The translations under genes were made by a program, and so were the position numbers. A DNA stretch of 64,000 nucleotides from Stenogyne calaminthoides (lineage: Eukaryota > Streptophyta > Magnoliopsida > Lamiales > Lamiaceae), in assembly GCA_037126765.1 (NCBI GenBank), contig JBBCBC010000019.1, positions 27,612,222 through 27,676,221 on the forward strand. The letters are read 5' to 3'. The notes beneath the pieces were generated by a model, which had not been told where the DNA came from, ran no database searches, and worked only from the letters and a program-made list of their open reading frames with translations. The first letter of the stretch is position 1, and every line of letters begins with the position of its first letter. Below, in pieces: positions 9,824 to 21,305 of the stretch.

Positions 9824-11156
9824 TTGGGAATGGAGCAAGAGTTCTTCTTTGAACGTGTTGGCGTTTATGTTTTAGACTTACCCTCTGGTTTTAGACTTGA
9901 ACTGAATAATTGTTATTTTGTTCCTTCTATTACTCGCAACATTATTTCTATTCCTATGTTAGACATTGAAGGGTTTTCCTTCCATTTTGCAAATAATAAT
10001 TGTTATTTTTCGCTTAATGGTGATGTTTATGGAAATGCTCCTTTATCGAATGATTTATATTTGTTGCATTGTGGACATGATATTCTTAATATACAAAACA
10101 AACGACTTAAGCTTAGTAATCATGAAAACCCGACTTACTTGTGGCATTGTAGGCTTGGTCATGCAAATGAGAATATGATTGCAAGGTTAAGAAAGTTAGA
10201 CTACTTAACCCCATTCGACTTTGAGTCTTATGGAAATTGTGAATCCTGTCTCAAGGGCAAGATGACCAACAAACCCTTTTATGGGAAAGGGATTCATGCC
10301 AAAGAAGTTCTAGAGTTGATCCACATTGACGTCTATGGACCATTGCCCACTCTAGCTAGGGTCACTCTTCATCACTTTTACTGACGATTTCTCAAGATAT
10401 GGATATGTGTATCTTATGAAACACAAATCTGAATCTTTTGAGAAATTCAAGGAGTTTAAAGCTGAAGTAGAAAAACAACTTGGTAAGAGTAGTAAGATTC
10501 TTCGATCGGATCGAGGAGGCGAATACCTTAGCCATGAGTTCATGGATTACTTAAAGTTACATGGAATCCAGTCACAATGGACTCCTCCCGGAACACCGCA
10601 AATGAACGGAGTGTCCGAGAGGAGAAACCGAACCTTGTTAGACATGGTAAGGTACATGATGAGCTTTTCCTCTCTTCCGACATTCTTATGGGGATACGCG
10701 TTACAAACCTCAATTTACATTCTGAATAGGATTCCATCCAAATCGGTTGAGCATACACCATATGAATTATGGTGTGGCAAGAAACCAACTTTCTCACATA
10801 TCAAAATGTGGGGTTGCCCCACAATTGTGAAAAAGATGCTCACTGATAAGTTAGAATCCAAAGGTGAAAAGGGTTACCTTGTGGGATATCCTAAGGAAAC
10901 GAGAGGATATTACTTCTATCTACCTGAGAAACAAACGATAATTATTTCTAGGCAGACCAGGTTCCTCGAGGAAGACTATGTCTTTAGGGAACAAGGCCGT
11001 AAGATGATAGACTTGAAGAAATTCAAGAACCACAGGATGACTAAGAGACTGATATCTTGTCAAAGAAATGTGACAAGGAATCAATGGGAGCATTTAACAC
11101 CTCTCATGGTGGATGTTTATCACTTAGTGATCCTCTTTCAGCCAGTGGGAGCGTAA
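9824..11156 (+). pseudogene. Cop-A integrase
   Basis: 9824-10384 carries the pre-integrase HHCC block (WHCRLGHANENM … CESCLKGKM) and the start of the catalytic core (IHIDVYGPL, first Asp). A frameshift near 10350-10400 removes a few residues, then 10407 onward holds the second Asp/Glu region (LRSDRGGEYLS, PPGTPQMNGVSERRNRTLLD) and the C-terminal LVGYPKETRGYYFY block. A further frameshift lies near 11040-11090. The DDE residues themselves remain. Confidence 0.9.
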
Positions 11157-13002
11157 TTGGAGTTGCATTACCTTCGCAACAAACTCCAAGTGGGCTGAAT
11201 GAGAACAACATAGTTCAAACTCCCGCCCAAGAGACATCTGAAAGTGTCGCTCTTGAGGACTCTCCGGACATTGATGAAATCGATGCACCACAAAATTTTC
11301 ACGATCAGAATGTACAGCCTGCACAACCACAACTCCGTAAGTCCACTAGGATTCGTAATCCGCCCACTAGATATTATGGTTTCCTCGTAGAGGAACATGA
11401 TGATGTGGAGATCCTGGATAAAGACGATCCTAGAACTTACACTGAGACAACATTAGATGTTGACTCAGAGAAGTGGCATGAAGCCATGAAATCCGAGATG
11501 GACTCGATGTACATAAATCAAATCTTGGACTTGGTTGAATTGCCAAAAGGGGTAAAATCCATAGATTGCAAATGGGTCTACAAGCGTAAGACCGATGCAA
11601 ACGACAAGGTACAAACCTACAAGGCTAGGTTGGTAGCAAAATGTTATAGTCAACGCGAAGGCATTGACTATGATGAGACTTTCTCACCTGTTGCCAAGAT
11701 CAAGTTCATTCTAATTTTACTCGCTGTAGCTGCATACTTAGATTATGAAATTTGGCAGATGGATGTCAAAACAACTTTCCTCAATGGTAACATTGATAAG
11801 GAGATATTTATGACTCAACCGGAAGGTTTTGTATCTAAGCCAAAATCTAACCTAGTGTGTAAGCTTAAACGGTCCATTTATGGACTAAAGCAAGCTTCTA
11901 GGAGTTGGAATATCCGTTTTGATGAAGCTGCCAAATCATTTGACTTCATCAGAAATTTGGAAGATCCATGCGTTTATCGTAAATGCAGTGGGAGAAATAT
12001 TGTCTTCATAGTTGTGTATGTCAATGACATATTGATTATGGTAAACAATATCCCTCTCATGCAATCAGTAAAATATTGGCTATCAAGGACCTTCATGATG
12101 AAGGACCTTGGTGAGGCATTCTACATCTTAGGGATCAAGATCCATAGGGATAGATCCAAGAAGATGTTGGGACTGTCACAATCAACCTACATAGATAAGG
12201 TGTTAAAGTGATTTGCGATGGAAAACTCTAAGAGAGGTTCTTTACCGGCATGTCATGAGATAAAGCTGTCTAAGAAGGATTGTCCTTCCACAAAAGCTGA
12301 TATCCGGCGCATGAAGGATATACCATATGCATATGCAATTGGCTCCATCATGTACGCCATGACTTGCACAAGGCTAGATGTGGCCTTCACTGTTAGTTTT
12401 CCACTGGTAGATACCAACAGAATCCGGGTGAAACTAACTGGATTGCTGTCAAGAACATTCTTAAGTACCTTCGACGTACTAAAGACTATTTCTTGGTCTA
12501 CGAAGGACAGTCAGAGCTAGTTGCAACTGGCTATGCTGATGCAAGTTTCCAATCCGATTGTGATGATTACAAATCACAGTCGGGCTATGTTTTCGTTCTC
12601 AATGGTGGGGCGGTTAGTTGGAATAGTTCCAAGCAAGAGACTACCGCAGACTCAACAACTGAAGCTGAGTACATTGCTGCGGCAGAAGCTGCCAAAGAAG
12701 CTGTCTGGATAAAACCGTTCTTAAATGAACTAGGGGTAGTTCTGAGTGCCAGTAGTCCAATAATGTTGTATTGTGACAATACTGGTGCGGTTGCGCAAGC
12801 TAAGGAACCGAGATCCAATAACAGAAACAAGCATGTACCGAGGCGTTATCACTTGATAAGAGAGATAATCGCTAGAGGAGAAATAGAGTTGGAACGTGTC
12901 CCCACGGAGGATAACCTGGCTGATCCTTTCAACAAGGCTTTGAGTGTTCATGTACACACTAGACATTTTGATGGTCTAGGGGTTAAACATGTAGGTGATT
13001 GA
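11057..13002 (+). pseudogene. Cop-A reverse transcriptase and RNase H
   Basis: Reverse transcriptase runs 11057-12211 with RKSTRIRNPP, CKWVYKRKTDAN, IWQMDVKTTFLNGNIDKEIF and SIYGLKQASRSW. The catalytic YVDD is YVND here (about 12017-12028), which should abolish activity, and the usual LVAKGYSQ is LVAKCYSQ. A TGA at 12209-12211 replaces an Arg codon; the frame goes on at 12218. A frameshift at about 12400-12490 precedes RNase H (12493-13002) with YADASFQSD, TTEAEYIAA and CDNTGAVAQAK. It ends TGA at 13000-13002. Confidence 0.92.
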
Positions 13003-13010
13003 CTCTAGTA

Positions 13011-13022
13011 CAAGTGGGAGAT
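13011..13022 (+). other. Cop-A polypurine tract
   Basis: AAGTGGGAGAT directly before the 3' LTR, the standard plant Copia form. Confidence 0.88.
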
Positions 13023-14565
13023 TGTTAGTGTTAGTGTCCTAGAGACAATCCTGTATGGCGTTACACTCATTAGAATATTATGTTTGATTGTTTGCATTTA
13101 TTCTTATATGTGTTCCCTTGAATCACTGCTGTCACTGAGTATGTGAGAACTCAGATGACTTAAGCACGATCCTCAAATAGCCCCAATCGAGGATCATCAA
13201 GAATGGGATATTGATGATGCAATGGAGATTGGTGTGCGATCTGCATCATACTCTTAGAGAGTGTAGTAAGATCCCACTTACTACGAGATACTAGGTGTCT
13301 CATGATGGATGACAAATACCTTAGAGGGTATTGGTATACCCATCCGAGAAACCGTTTGATGTAGTTCCACTATATGTGTCTACGAGTGTCTCGGTTAGTG
13401 GGAGCGATGCGATACTCCATTGACTTGAGGTCAATACGCACGACATGTGTGGAGTGATGAACTTTGACCATGACCGACGTTTGCACCCGTCTATGGGTAG
13501 ATATGGCTTGGATTGGGTTCATCACGAAGTGCATGTGCGTGTTAGTTGAGCCAAGAAAATGATTTATTCCTCAAAGTGGATTTAGATAGAATACTCATCT
13601 TCTCATCATAATTGGATCTAAGTCATTGACCAATGCATGTCAACTTAGACTTTGTGACTAAGTGTGACACTAATGATCAATTAGTGATTTGAGATAAACT
13701 GATTAAGTTATTTGAATAGACACTTCATCATGTTCAAGACTAATCGAGTATTTGTGAATGAAAGGAGGAAATCGCAATTGCCCACATTTCAGTTACAGGT
13801 AGTTGCATGTTTCTCGCAACGTACCTCATATATTGAGAATGTCTGATTTATTGACTAGGGTTCAATTAAGACCGTTAGTTTGACTAATCGCTCGGTATAT
13901 GAGGGCCTATGGGTCACACAACAAGTAATTCCCTTTTATGGATTATAGTTGGTTGATTAAATGTTAAATTGGATTTAATATTTAATTTATGGAGAAGTAA
14001 TTAATAATAGATTAATTTAGAATTAATTATTATTAATGTTTAATTAAATTGAATTTAATTAAATAAGAATTCTCAATAATTATATTTGGAATATAATTGT
14101 AGGATTTAATGTATATGGAAATAAATCGTAGAGAATTTTATATAAGACATTTAAATCCGTAGAGATTTATATTTAGATAATTAAATTAAAAAGAATTAAT
14201 TTAATTCAAGATTAGGGTTTTATTTCCTTAATTGGGCTAACTTAAGATTTAAGCTGAGTCTCCCTATATATACAAGCTCTTGAGAATTCACATAAAAAAA
14301 AACGTTAATTCATATTTTCTCCATAAGATCTAGAGTTTGGATTTTCCTAGCGAATCTGTCTCGGGATTCAACGTTGGTAAATCCGTGCAAGTCTGTAATT
14401 GGGGATTACGTGGATACCGTAGTAGAGAAATCTGCTCTCGAGTTACTGTAAGATTTCTCGTTATGATTATTGTAATCTGTATGCAATTAATTGTTCGTTG
14501 TTGGTGAACTTTAATTTTTTGCTGCGCATGTGATTACGTGTTTTACGTGCCTCTATAATCCAACA
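13023..14565 (+). repeat. Cop-A 3' LTR (1543 bp)
   Basis: Same ends as the 5' LTR (TGTTAGTGTT … ATCCAACA), lacking ~70 bp after GAGACAATCC. Followed by the GTGTT target duplication. Confidence 0.95.
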
Positions 14566-14570
14566 GTGTT

Positions 14571-15342
14571 ATACTAATACTTGCTCAGGGTTAAAACTTC
14601 TCCCAGATCTTAGGATTTTGATAAACGTAACAACGTAAATACTGCTCTAAAGTAAAATTGGTTACCTCCGTTTGCCCATCCATTTGCAGGTGATATGCCA
14701 AGTTCATGGCTAGATGGATACCTTGCATCTAGAAAAATTCTCTCCAGAAGTTACTGATGGAAATCCTATCTTGATTGGTAATGATAGAACGGGCTATCCC
14801 ATGCAACCGAATCACATACTCCACAAATAGTCTTGCAACAGATATTGTGGTATACAAATACACAAGCGAATCGCAATGTGCATACTTAGTAAGGCGATCC
14901 ACCACAACCACAATCCCATTAAAGCCATTGGACAACGTGACAATGGTAAACCCTTAATAAAATCTATCATTACATCCATCCATATTCTATTCGAAACGGC
15001 AGAGGCTGCAACAACCCACTCGGCTTTCTCGAATTCGACTTCACCCTCTGGCATATATTGCATTGAGAGAAATAAATGCGCACGTCCGATTTCACTCTTT
15101 GCTAGTGGAAACGTCGTCGTGAGTCGTACCCAGGTGCAAGAGTCATGGAAATGGGCCAAGATATCATCGCTAAGAGCTCCTTGCTTAGGTACCATAATTT
15201 TCTCGTGAAAGAGCATTAATTCATCATACCACTCGTACTTATCCACCACACTTTGCTCTTTCTTGTCCAAATTATGTTTTATTGCCACCTCTTCTGCGTC
15301 CTTTTGAATTTCGGTTCGGATGCGGTCCCAAATATCCCATAT
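14571..15342 (-). pseudogene. Gyp-1 integrase (zinc-finger and catalytic core remnants)
   Basis: Minus-strand reading contains ILAHFHDS (start of the HHCC finger), WMDVMIDFIKGLP (first catalytic Asp region) near 14960-15000, FNGIVVVVDRLTKYAH near 14880-14930 and AYHLQMDGQTEV at about 14665-14700. The last two are hallmark Ty3/Gypsy integrase blocks. The frame changes several times and part of the HHCC finger seems lost. It continues at 5322 after the Cop-A insertion. Confidence 0.8.
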
Positions 15343-15640
15343 CAATCTCGCATTGCTCACACGATAGGATTGCTCGAGCAAATGCTTCAATGGTGGTTGA
15401 TGAGTCACGATTAAAATTTTTTTGTCCCATATACCCGAACCGCCTCCACAACAGCAATCTCTTTTTACATAAATCGACCACTCCACTTTCTTGACCCCTA
15501 ACGTCTTGCTCTTAAAAGCCAAGGGTCGACCCCCTTGTACTAGTACAACGCAGATGCCCACATCGTTAGCATCAATATGCACCTCAATTTTTTTTTAAAG
15601 TTGGGCATTGCTAGAATAGGAGTCACAGTCATTGCATTCT
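15343..15640 (-). pseudogene. Gyp-1 RNase H
   Basis: Minus-strand frame reads MHIDANDVGICVVLVQGGRP, then LAFKSKTLG and ILIVTHQPPLKHLLEQ. These are the characteristic blocks of Ty3/Gypsy RNase H, with the leading DA(N/S)D motif (the usual DAS is DAN here) and the TDHQPL block degraded to VTHQPPL. No second RNase H is present, unlike Gyp-2. Confidence 0.78.
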
Positions 15641-16602
15641 TTAGTTTTTCAAACACCCTCTTCCTGTCTTCTGTCCAAATGAAAGCCCCTTTTTTTTGTC
15701 ATGTTCATAAGTGGCCGAGCAATCGTCCCTTAATTCTGAACAAATCTCTATAGTAGCCATTGAGCCCCAAAAATTTCACTACTCAAACATATTAGAAGGT
15801 TGAGGCCACTTCTGCACAACTTTAATCTTTCTCGGGTCCACCTTCACCCCATCCACCAAAATTATATGCCCCAAGTACTCCACAAATTCTTCTTTGAAGG
15901 CGCATTTAGACGTCTTAATACAAAACTGATTTTGCTTGAGCATGGAGAACACTGCGAGGAGATAATTTATGTGATCGTTCTAGTTTCGAGAATAAATCAA
16001 AATGTCGTCGAAGAAGACCAAAACGTACTTTCTCAATTGGTGTTGAAAAATGAAATTCATCACACCTTGAAATGTCGAGGGTGCATTACAGAGTCCAAAC
16101 AGCATGACGAGGTCATCATAGTGCCCATGATGTGTCCAAAATGCGGTCTTGTGGATGTCTCTTTCCACCATTTTAATTTGATGGTAGTCTGCCCTAAGAT
16201 CAAGCTTTGAGAAATATTGTGAACCACCATTTCATTCAACATATTGTCTATTGTCGTTATTGGAAACCGATCCTTCACCATCCGCATTCAAAGCTCGATA
16301 GTCAGTGCAAAAATGTCACGTACCATCTTTTTTCTTCACTAGAAGAATTGGCGACAAGAAGAGACTTCAACTTGGTTGAATCAAACATTTATCCAGCATT
16401 TCCCAACTTGTCAATCTATTTCTTCTTTATGGGAAGTACACATAGCGGTACGGGTGCACGTTCACGTGTTGTGACTCATCCTAAAGAGGTATATAATGAT
16501 TAACTGTCCCTTTTGGCAGTAGTTCCCGTGGTTCCTCTAAAACCACCTTATAGTCACTTAAAATTCTTTCAATATCAACTGGCCATTCACACTTTCCGAC
16601 AT
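15641..16602 (-). pseudogene. Gyp-1 reverse transcriptase
   Basis: On the minus strand: SPILLVKKKDGT near 16330-16350 followed by CTDYRALN, then KLDLRADYHQIK near 16180-16220, IHKTAFWTHHGHYDDLVM, LCNAPSTFQ and VLVFFDDILIYSRN at about 15980-16025. The FFDD catalytic pair is intact. Frameshifts and stops break the rest. The right end is the solo LTR insertion site (GTTTT at 16603-16607). Confidence 0.85.
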
Positions 16603-16607
16603 GTTTT

Positions 16608-18151
16608 TGTTAGTGTTAGTGTCCTAAAATCAATCATTTGTAAGAACATAATGCTAAGATAATATTCAGTATTGGTTTAATATTATTGTTTGTTCAATAT
16701 TAAATGTATGGCATTACACTTGTTCGAATATTATGTTTGATTGTTTGCATTTGTTCTTATATGTGTTCCCATGAGGAATTGCTGTCATTGAGGTTGTGAG
16801 AACTCAGATGACTTAGTCATGATTCTCAAATGACCCCGATCAAGAATCATCAAGAATGAGATATTGATAATGCAATTGAGATTGGTGTGCGATTTGCATC
16901 ATACTCTTAGAGAGTGTAGTAAGATCTCACTTACTACGAGATACTAGGTATCTCATGATGGATACACAAATACCTTAGAGGGTATTGATATACCCATCCG
17001 AGAAACCGTTTGATGTAGTTCCACTATATGTGTCTATGGGTGTCTCGGTTAGTGGGAGCGATGTAATACTCCTTTGACTTGAGGTCAATATGCACGACAT
17101 GTGTGGAGTGATGAGCTTTGATCATGACCAACGCTTGCACCCTTCCATGGGTAGATATGGCTTGGATTGGGTTCACCACGAAGTGCATGTGCGTGGTAGT
17201 TGAGCCAAGAATATGATTCATTCCTCAAAATGGATTTAGAGAGAATACTCATCTTCTCATCATAATTGGATCTAAGTCATCGATCGATGCATGTCAACTT
17301 AGACTTTGTGACTAAGTTTGACATACATGATCAATTATTGATTAGAGATAATATGATTACGTTATCTGAATAAACACTTCATCATATTCAAGACTAATCG
17401 AGTATTCGTGAATGAAAGGAAGATATCGCAATAGCCCATGTTTCAGTTACAGGTAGTTGCACATTTCTCACAACGTATCTCATATATTGAGAATGTCTGA
17501 TTTATTGTCTAGGGTTCAATTAAGACCGTTAGTTTGACTAATCACTTGATATATGAGGGTCATGGGTCACACAACAAGTAATTCTCTAATCAGATTAAAG
17601 TTGATTGATTAAGTATTAAATTGGATCTAATATTTAATTTATGGAGAATTAATTAATAATATATTAATTTGGAATTAATTATTATTATTATTTAATTAAA
17701 TTTAATTTAATTAAATAGGAATCCTAAATAATATATGGAATATTATTGTAGGAAAATATATTTAGGAAAATCATATCTAGAAGATATGATTTGCAAGATT
17801 AGGAAATAATATTCCTAATAAAGATTGCTTAATCTTTAAGCTGGACTTCCCCCATATATATGACATATTGGGGATTCATTAAACACAAGACAAAAACCTA
17901 ATTTCTACATAAAATCTAGAGTTAGAATTCTCCTAGAAAATTCATCTCGGGATTTAACGCTAGCGAATCTGCGCAAATCTGAGCAAGGGGATCATGTGGA
18001 TACCATAGTAGAGAAAACTGCATACGAATTACTGTAAGGTTTCTCTTTATGTTTATACGTATTCAATTATGCAATTACGTGTTCGTTGTTGGTGAACTAT
18101 TTATTTCTGCTGCGCATGTATTACATGTTTACGTGCCTCTATATTCCAACA
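16608..18151 (+). repeat. Solo LTR of the Cop-A family, inserted in Gyp-1
   Basis: Starts TGTTAGTGTTAGTGTCCTAA, ends TATATTCCAACA, and is collinear with both Cop-A LTRs but visibly more diverged, especially in the last 400 bp. GTTTT occurs on both sides (16603-16607 and 18152-18156), so it was a genuine insertion that later lost its interior by LTR-LTR recombination. Confidence 0.93.
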
Positions 18152-18156
18152 GTTTT

Positions 18157-18565
18157 TGGGCATCTACAGGTTCGACCCCAATTGCACTTTGGTGGGTTCG
18201 TCGGCCCCGGTTCTCAAAACGTCAACTTTGTCCCCCCACTTAAATTCCATTGTCCCATTTCGTAGTCCGAGACAATTTGGCTTAGCCCCTCCAACTATAC
18301 CCCCAACACCACATCAGGCCCAACTAGTGGTAGTGCGTATCGGTCGACCGTCACCACTACTCCTTGAAATCGAATATGAACACTCTTATAGATCACGTTG
18401 CAAGTCAGACCCTCTCCACTTGTGACCCTCACATTAAAAGGTTCAACTAATGTCGCCTTTAAATTCAGTTTACTCGCTACCCATTGATTATTGAAGTTGT
18501 GTGAAGAACCGTTACGATTAAGATGATAACCCGTTGATCTACGCCATTAACTTCATAGTTCTTGG
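18157..18565 (-). pseudogene. Gyp-1 protease region
   Basis: Minus-strand frame gives NGSSHNFNNQWVASKLNL, VRVTSGEGLTCNV, VHIRFQGVVVTVDRYALPLV, GPDVVLGV and GTMEFKWGDK. This is the aspartic protease segment of a plant Ty3/Gypsy polyprotein; the usual DSGSSHNF active site reads NGSSHNF, so the catalytic Asp appears lost. It is cut at 18565 by the Cop-B1 LTR. Confidence 0.75.
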
Positions 18566-19597
18566 TGTTGGGAAATCAAGTGTCCAGATCTATTCGAGGT
18601 GCAATTTAAATACAAATTTAAATTATTTAATTATTACTAGCATGAATTAATAATATATTAATTCAAATAATAATTAAATAGCAACAACATATCATGCATA
18701 TAATAAAGCCATGTGAATCCTACACATGCGAATTTCTAGGAGTTACGTAAGGCGTACCTTTTGGCGAATCAAACGGAGATAAACGGAGACGGATGAACAA
18801 CGGTTCAACGAACACACCCAAAGTCCTTCTTTAGTATTCCCATGTCCTTTGTTCAACAATCCGGTGGTAGGAAGCTCACGAACAATTTAACGAAAAAGGA
18901 AAAAGAAAAATATTTGTCACCACCTTTGTGTATTTCTAATTTTTCCAACACAAAGAATTGTGTTGGGGATGAAAAATTCATCCCCTATTTATAGAGATGA
19001 GGCGGACGAAAATTTTGTGTCATATTTGGGTTAGGAAATTTCTTTGTATCTTCCCAAGATACAATCTTGAATATATCTTGTATATTCTATTTCCATAATA
19101 ATCACAAAATATCTTTTCTTTCCCTACGCTCCATTAATTTCGAAAATCTTGGCAAAATAAGGAAGAAAAAGAATCTTTGACTTATCTTATATTTATGGGA
19201 TAAATTTGTATCTCAAGAATACTTATTCCATAAAAATCTTTCCAAGAAAATCAAGAAAATCTTTTCTCTCTTCCTACCCATAATTTTCGAAAAAATTGAA
19301 AAAAGTAAGATAACAATATTTCTTTTATTTTAAGCACCTTTTTTCAGTTATTGGACTTTATCTTTGGGCTACTAAAGGGGCCTTTAGGAGAATTAAGATT
19401 GGATCTTCCAATGGACTTTAAATATTCAATATTGAGCCACAATATTATTCAAGCCCATAAATATTAATTAATCCCACTACATAATTAATATTGCACTATC
19501 CATCTTAACCCATATTATTGTAATATGACTCCTGATTATTATTTTCCATTTTTAAAATTATATTAGTCCATTAATTAATTCAAGCCATTGAAAAGTT
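18566..19597 (-). repeat. Cop-B1 3' LTR, first fragment (outer element, minus strand)
   Basis: The minus-strand end of this LTR is TGATTTCCCAACA (plus TGTTGGGAAATCA at 18566). It matches the inverse of the last ~1 kb of the Cop-B2 LTRs. It breaks at 19597, where Cop-B2 is inserted, and resumes at 63331. The flank 18561-18565 is CTTGG; the matching duplication would be outside the window. Confidence 0.88.
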
Positions 19598-21291
19598 TGT
19601 TGGGATTGTACTGAAAAGTATGCTTTTACTTTGTATAACCAAACTGAAGTTTCTTATTTATTTACTGAAATAAATTATTTAATCACTGTTGCATTAAATA
19701 TGAATGAATGTTATATATGTTTATTGCAAAACCGTTCAATAAGACAGTACGTATTACGTTGTAGTTAATTTGGTGATACCCGATCACTGAAGATCAAATT
19801 AACAGCCCTCGTAATTAAGTACAAATTCACAACCCAGATGAAAATGAACGAACAATCATGAACAATTGAAGTGTGAGACCCAGATTGACCTGTCTTGACC
19901 AAGGGATCACACTAGCACATTTAGGTGCGCTGAATGAGGACCTACATGAGGACAAATTCTTCGGTACTGAATATACAAGAATTAGACCTCAGTGGTGCGT
20001 TGTTTCTTAATCTCCGTCCCTTAAATAGGATCATGTGAAATTAATAACTATTGCTTTGACTTATGATGGGAAGAGAGTCAATGCGATTCGATACCTTATA
20101 TCTTAGGCAATATTATTAATTACATGACGATTGCTGACATTTAATATGGAGAATCGCGTGCAAGTACACCTTGCTTGATTTGTCCCCTTGGTGGGCTCAT
20201 ATCCTTTATCATGTCAAATCTTGCAAGTGAAAATTTATTTCCGGCATGAATAATAATGTTGAGCTGTCTTTACTCCAAGGACAAAGATATTAATTAATAT
20301 GAAGCTTGTTCAGTGGCTTAATTAATTAATGGACTAAGATAATCATGCGGGAAATAATGACCGGGGAACCATGTTATATGTGAAATCGTAATATGGGTTA
20401 AGATGGATAGTTCAATATTAATTTTATAGTGGAGTAAATTAATATTAATGGACTTGAATAATATTTGGCCCAAAATATTATAGCTTCATAGTCCATTGAA
20501 GGTTCAATCTTAATTCTCCTAAAGGCCCCCCAAATAGCCCAAAATAAAGTCCAATTAATGAGAGAGAGAAGAAAATATTCTTGCTATATTTTCAAGTGTA
20601 ATTTTCGAAAATCTTGTCTATTAAAGGAAGTAAAGATTGTCTTGATTTTCTTGTAGATATTTTATGGAAAGAGATAATTGTTGTAGGAATACATAATTAT
20701 CCCATAAATTCAAGAAGTCAAATCTTGACTCCTTCTATAGTGTAGATTTTGAAAATATTGGATAGAAGAGGGGAAATAGATTTTTATGGAAAATTTAATT
20801 AAGGAGAAAAGAATATGTGAGATATATTCAAGATTTATTGGAGATCAAGAAAAGATTTTCTTCCTTATTTTCCTAGCCCTAATTTTCGCCCCCCCTCCTC
20901 CCTATTTATAGGGGATGAACTCTTCATTCCCAAGTGAAATTCCATGTGTTGGAAATATTAGAAATCCACAAAGGTGGTAGCAAAATATTTAATTTCTCTC
21001 CCATTAAAATCGTTCGTTGAAATCTTCCCACCGTATAGCGTTCGTGGACTTTGGGGATATATTTGGGAAGGCTCTTGGGTTGATTCATCCGTTTGATTCT
21101 TCAAGAGGTTAGTAATTCCGTAACTCCTAGTTCCGCATGTTTAGGATTTACATGAATTATGTGCACGCATGTTGTTTATTATTATGTTGAATTGATTTAG
21201 GATTAATTCATGTTAGTAATTAACTGTTTAATTTAAATATGTATTTAAATAATCACCTCGAATAGATCCGGGCACCTCGATTTCCCCAACA
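19598..21291 (+). repeat. Cop-B2 5' LTR (1694 bp)
   Basis: Starts TGTTGGGATTGTACTG, ends CGATTTCCCCAACA. A TATTTATA box at 20903-20910 sits in a CTCCC…GGGGATGA context and is the likely promoter. The same box occurs in all Cop-B LTRs. Confidence 0.95.
20903..20910 (+). promoter_or_regulatory. TATA box of the Cop-B2 5' LTR
   Basis: TATTTATA about 380 bp before the LTR end, conserved at about 62944 in the 3' LTR and, on the other strand, in the Cop-B1 and Cop-B3 LTRs. Confidence 0.5.
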
Positions 21292-21293
21292 AC

Positions 21294-21305
21294 TGGTATC
21301 AGAGC
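21294..21305 (+). other. Cop-B2 primer-binding site
   Basis: TGGTATCAGAGC, a perfect match to the plant initiator Met-tRNA type site, two bases after the LTR. Confidence 0.93.

Larger units (their letters stand above)
5323..14565 (+). mobile_element. Cop-A: full-length Ty1/Copia element, 9.2 kb, inserted in Gyp-1
   Basis: Complete structure: 5' LTR, initiator-Met type primer-binding site, long leader, gag, protease, integrase, reverse transcriptase, RNase H, purine tract, 3' LTR. The 5 bp GTGTT occurs at 5318-5322 and 14566-14570, a clean target duplication. Domain order with integrase before reverse transcriptase makes it Ty1/Copia. The coding region has several frameshifts and at least one nonsense codon, so it is not autonomous. 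LTRs differ by scattered substitutions and several indels. Confidence 0.95.
4276..18565 (-). mobile_element. Gyp-1: old chromovirus-like Ty3/Gypsy element, minus strand, split by later insertions
   Basis: Surviving pieces are 4276-5322, 14571-16607 and 18152-18565. Read on the minus strand they give protease, reverse transcriptase, RNase H, integrase and an integrase C-terminus with chromodomain-like end, in the Ty3/Gypsy order. The reading runs across the Cop-A insertion (…YNTTFHAS|TKYPPFEL…), which shows the pieces are one element. gag and the 5' LTR must lie beyond the right edge, past Cop-B1. Many stops and frameshifts are present, so it is dead and the oldest layer of the stack. Confidence 0.85.
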
